64,000 bases of DNA from Methanomassiliicoccales archaeon (GTDB lineage Archaea; Thermoplasmatota; Thermoplasmata; Methanomassiliicoccales; UBA472). The stretch spans positions 1-64,000 of the forward strand of contig DASXVU010000012.1 in assembly GCA_036504055.1 (NCBI GenBank). The letters are read 5' to 3'. The notes beneath the pieces were generated by a model, which saw nothing but the letters and a program-made list of their open reading frames with translations, made no database searches and was not told where the DNA came from. The position numbers were made by a program, and so were the translations under genes. Of this stretch, positions 62,526 to 64,000 are shown one piece after another (the stretch's first letter is position 1; each line of letters begins with the position of its first letter).

Positions 62526-63148
62526 CAGTGAACACTCCTTGCGTTTGAGATGAACATCTCGATCAGGTCTATGGACTTGCGGCCGCCGGTCTCCACTCCG
62601 GACGATACGTCCACGGCGAACGGATGCACCGCCATGATGGCATCGACGACGTTGCCTGGGTTCAGTCCCCCCGCCAACACCACTGGGAACGGGTCCACTG
62701 CCTCCACGATCTCGGCGCTTACGGTCCAATCGTGTTTGACCCCGTTCCCCCCGAACGAGGGGGAGGCAGTGTCGAGCACCAGCCCTGAGCATTTCCCGAC
62801 CAGCTTCTGGGACCGCTCCAGTTCGTCCCCCCAGCCCACCGGTTGAAGCGCCCATACATCGCATGGGACCGCGTTGGCGATGGCCTCCACGTCATCCACC
62901 TCCATCACCGAGTGAAGCTGGAGCACGTCCGGTTTCAGGACCCTGACGATCTGCTTCAGGACCTCTTCGCTCTGGCAGGTGGTGACGATGACCTTCTTGC
63001 ACTTCGCCATCGACATCAGCTGCTCCGCTCTGGATATGGTGAGCTCCCTCCGGGAATTGGTCTCGACGATGAAGCCGACGTAATCCGCCTTGCGCGAAGA
63101 GATGATGTCCTCTTCCCTGAGCATTCCGCAGACCTTCACCTTGATCAT
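62525..63148 (-). CDS. trpF: Phosphoribosylanthranilate isomerase
   Basis: 207 residues. [13 protein letters not shown] has the catalytic Cys, and [22 protein letters not shown] the phosphate site at the C-terminus with the catalytic Asp before it. Converts PRA to CdRP. Overlaps trpC by 4 bases and trpB by 1. Confidence 0.95.
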   Translation of the reverse strand: MIKVKVCGMLREEDIISSRKADYVGFIVETNSRRELTISRAEQLMSMAKCKKVIVTTCQSEEVLKQIVRVLKPDVLQLHSVMEVDDVEAIANAVPCDVWALQPVGWGDELERSQKLVGKCSGLVLDTASPSFGGNGVKHDWTVSAEIVEAVDPFPVVLAGGLNPGNVVDAIMAVHPFAVDVSSGVETGGRKSIDLIEMFISNARSVH

Positions 63149-63933
63149 CTTGGCACCACCAGGCCTCTGAGCCGGTTCTCCGGGTCCGCTGACGCCGCCA
63201 GCTCGGTCCCTATCAGGACCCCGGCCGCCCCGCTTTTACGGATCTCCTCGACCTGTTCCCGGGCGGAGATACCGGACATCACTATGATCGGTCTTGTCTT
63301 GTGTGCCAGGTTGTTCAGGAGCCTGACCCCCTTGCCATCCTCGATGGCCATGGTCCTCAGGTCCCTTTGGTTTATCCCGACGACGTCTGCCGAACTCTTG
63401 AGGCATTGCAGCAGCTCGATCTCGTCCGCCGCCTCGAGCAGCACCTCCAGTCCCCGGTCATGGGCATGCCCGATGAGGGCATCCCTCTGTACCTTGACCA
63501 TATGGGAGGAGAACAACCTCTGAATGAGAAGGATGGCGCTGGCACCGTGCCTGGCGGCCGCCTCGACCTGATTCCTGGAGATCACGAAATCCTTCATGAT
63601 GACCGGGACGGGATGTGACGATGCCTCGTCCAGCAACCCAAGGCTGCCCTTGAAGAACTTCGGTTCCGTGAGGACCGAAAGGGCGGTGGCGCCGCCTCTG
63701 AGGTAATATGCGATAAGCTGTCCCGGGTCATGAAGGGCGATGTTGCCGTTGGAAGGTGAGGCCAGCTTCACCTCGGCGATGATCGGGAAGTGTTTAGAGC
63801 ACTGGAGCGCCTTGGCCAGGGACCGGCGCACCGGACGTATGTACGGAGTGGCCGCCTCGATGTCGTAATAGTCGGACGCCACCAATAGCTCGGCGTTCCT
63901 TACCAGCCTTTCCAGTGTGTCTTCCGGCATCAC
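63145..63933 (-). CDS. trpC: Indole-3-glycerol phosphate synthase
   Basis: 262 residues from a GTG at 63933 or, one codon later, the ATG at 63930 which shares its A with the trpD stop. IAEVKLASPSNGNIA carries the catalytic Lys and PVIMKDFVISRNQVEAA the second. VVGINQRDLRTM and IVMSGISAREQVEEI are family motifs. Forms indole-3-glycerol phosphate. Confidence 0.95.
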   Translation of the reverse strand: MMPEDTLERLVRNAELLVASDYYDIEAATPYIRPVRRSLAKALQCSKHFPIIAEVKLASPSNGNIALHDPGQLIAYYLRGGATALSVLTEPKFFKGSLGLLDEASSHPVPVIMKDFVISRNQVEAAARHGASAILLIQRLFSSHMVKVQRDALIGHAHDRGLEVLLEAADEIELLQCLKSSADVVGINQRDLRTMAIEDGKGVRLLNNLAHKTRPIIVMSGISAREQVEEIRKSGAAGVLIGTELAASADPENRLRGLVVPR

Positions 63934-64000
63934 TGCTCAGCCCTGCTCATCTCTATGAACTCGGTCAGAATCCTCATGGCCTTCCCAGAATCGATGGACA
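63930..64000 (-). CDS. trpD: Anthranilate phosphoribosyltransferase, C-terminal fragment (cut by window edge)
   Basis: Only the last 22 complete codons are visible, ending SIDSGKAMRILTEFIEMSRAEQ on the C-terminal side. The ...SIDSGKAM..L..F pattern matches the TrpD C-terminal helix, and trpD is the usual gene before trpC. The fragment is short, so the call rests on position as much as on sequence. Confidence 0.7.
   Translation of the reverse strand, partial: SIDSGKAMRILTEFIEMSRAEQ

Noticed and set aside
1-64000. CRISPR arrays, tRNA and rRNA genes
   Set aside because: I read the intergenic regions for regularly spaced repeats and tRNA-like T-arm sequences and found none; a dedicated tRNA and CRISPR search would be decisive.

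Overview
The window reads as chromosomal DNA of an archaeal methanogen, most likely of the Thermoplasmatota (Methanomassiliicoccales or a related lineage). The evidence is a complete coenzyme F430 gene set (cfbA-E), the anaerobic early-cobalt cobalamin route, a two-component archaeal SufBC machine, an HdrA-type flavoprotein, archaeal TATA-type promoters and several apparently leaderless TTG/ATG starts. The order-level placement is inference; 'methanogen or close relative' is firmer because cfbB, cfbC, cfbD and cfbE lie together.

Region 1 (1-23.5 kb) is a surface-glycan island. It starts with the end of a family-2 glycosyltransferase, a giant GT-C-like membrane protein and a second GT-C mannosyltransferase-like protein; beside these lies a membrane gene that looks split by frameshifts. 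Two divergent operons follow (8.0-17.3 kb). The plus-strand operon is rfbF-rfbG-rfbH, which makes CDP-3,6-dideoxy-4-keto sugar. The minus-strand operon encodes an SDR, a YerE/acetolactate-synthase-like ThDP enzyme, acylating acetaldehyde dehydrogenase, 4-hydroxy-2-oxovalerate aldolase and another SDR. I propose that together they build a branched-chain (4-C-acyl) 3,6-dideoxyhexose, possibly with a four-carbon branch. Two GT4 glycosyltransferases, two paralogous flippases and an ATP-cone/nuclease protein complete the island.

Region 2 (23.8-33.3 kb) is mixed: a winged-helix protein, sufBC, an HdrA-like oxidoreductase divergent from suf, a glyoxalase-fold protein, a methyltransferase, a cell-surface protein, a CfbE paralog and a transposase with questionable catalytic residues.

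Region 3 (33.4-57.3 kb) is a tetrapyrrole and nickel/cobalt super-locus. It holds a BtuFCD/FecBCD-type importer, the F430 operon cfbA-E-D-C-B, the cobalamin operon cbiT-L-F-G-H-C-D-E, and the divergent operon sirC-hemA-hemB-hemL-hemC-cobA-hemD. These take glutamyl-tRNA to uroporphyrinogen III, precorrin-2 and sirohydrochlorin, then split to Ni-F430 or Co-corrinoid. A NikR repressor gene and an ECF nickel/cobalt transporter follow. A recurring TTAGGGAATAA-like element precedes the importer and the F430 operon and lies between the cobalamin and hem operons. The cbiT promoter also carries two copies of TTGGAT-N5-ATCCAA 33 bp apart.

Region 4 (57.3-64 kb) has an NRAMP-related transporter with a non-canonical metal site, a small membrane protein and a PRC-barrel/MgtE_N/CBS protein, which together suggest Mg2+ rather than Mn2+ handling. 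It ends with the tightly overlapping operon trpD-C-F-B-A, cut by the window edge.

I saw no rRNA, tRNA or CRISPR array.
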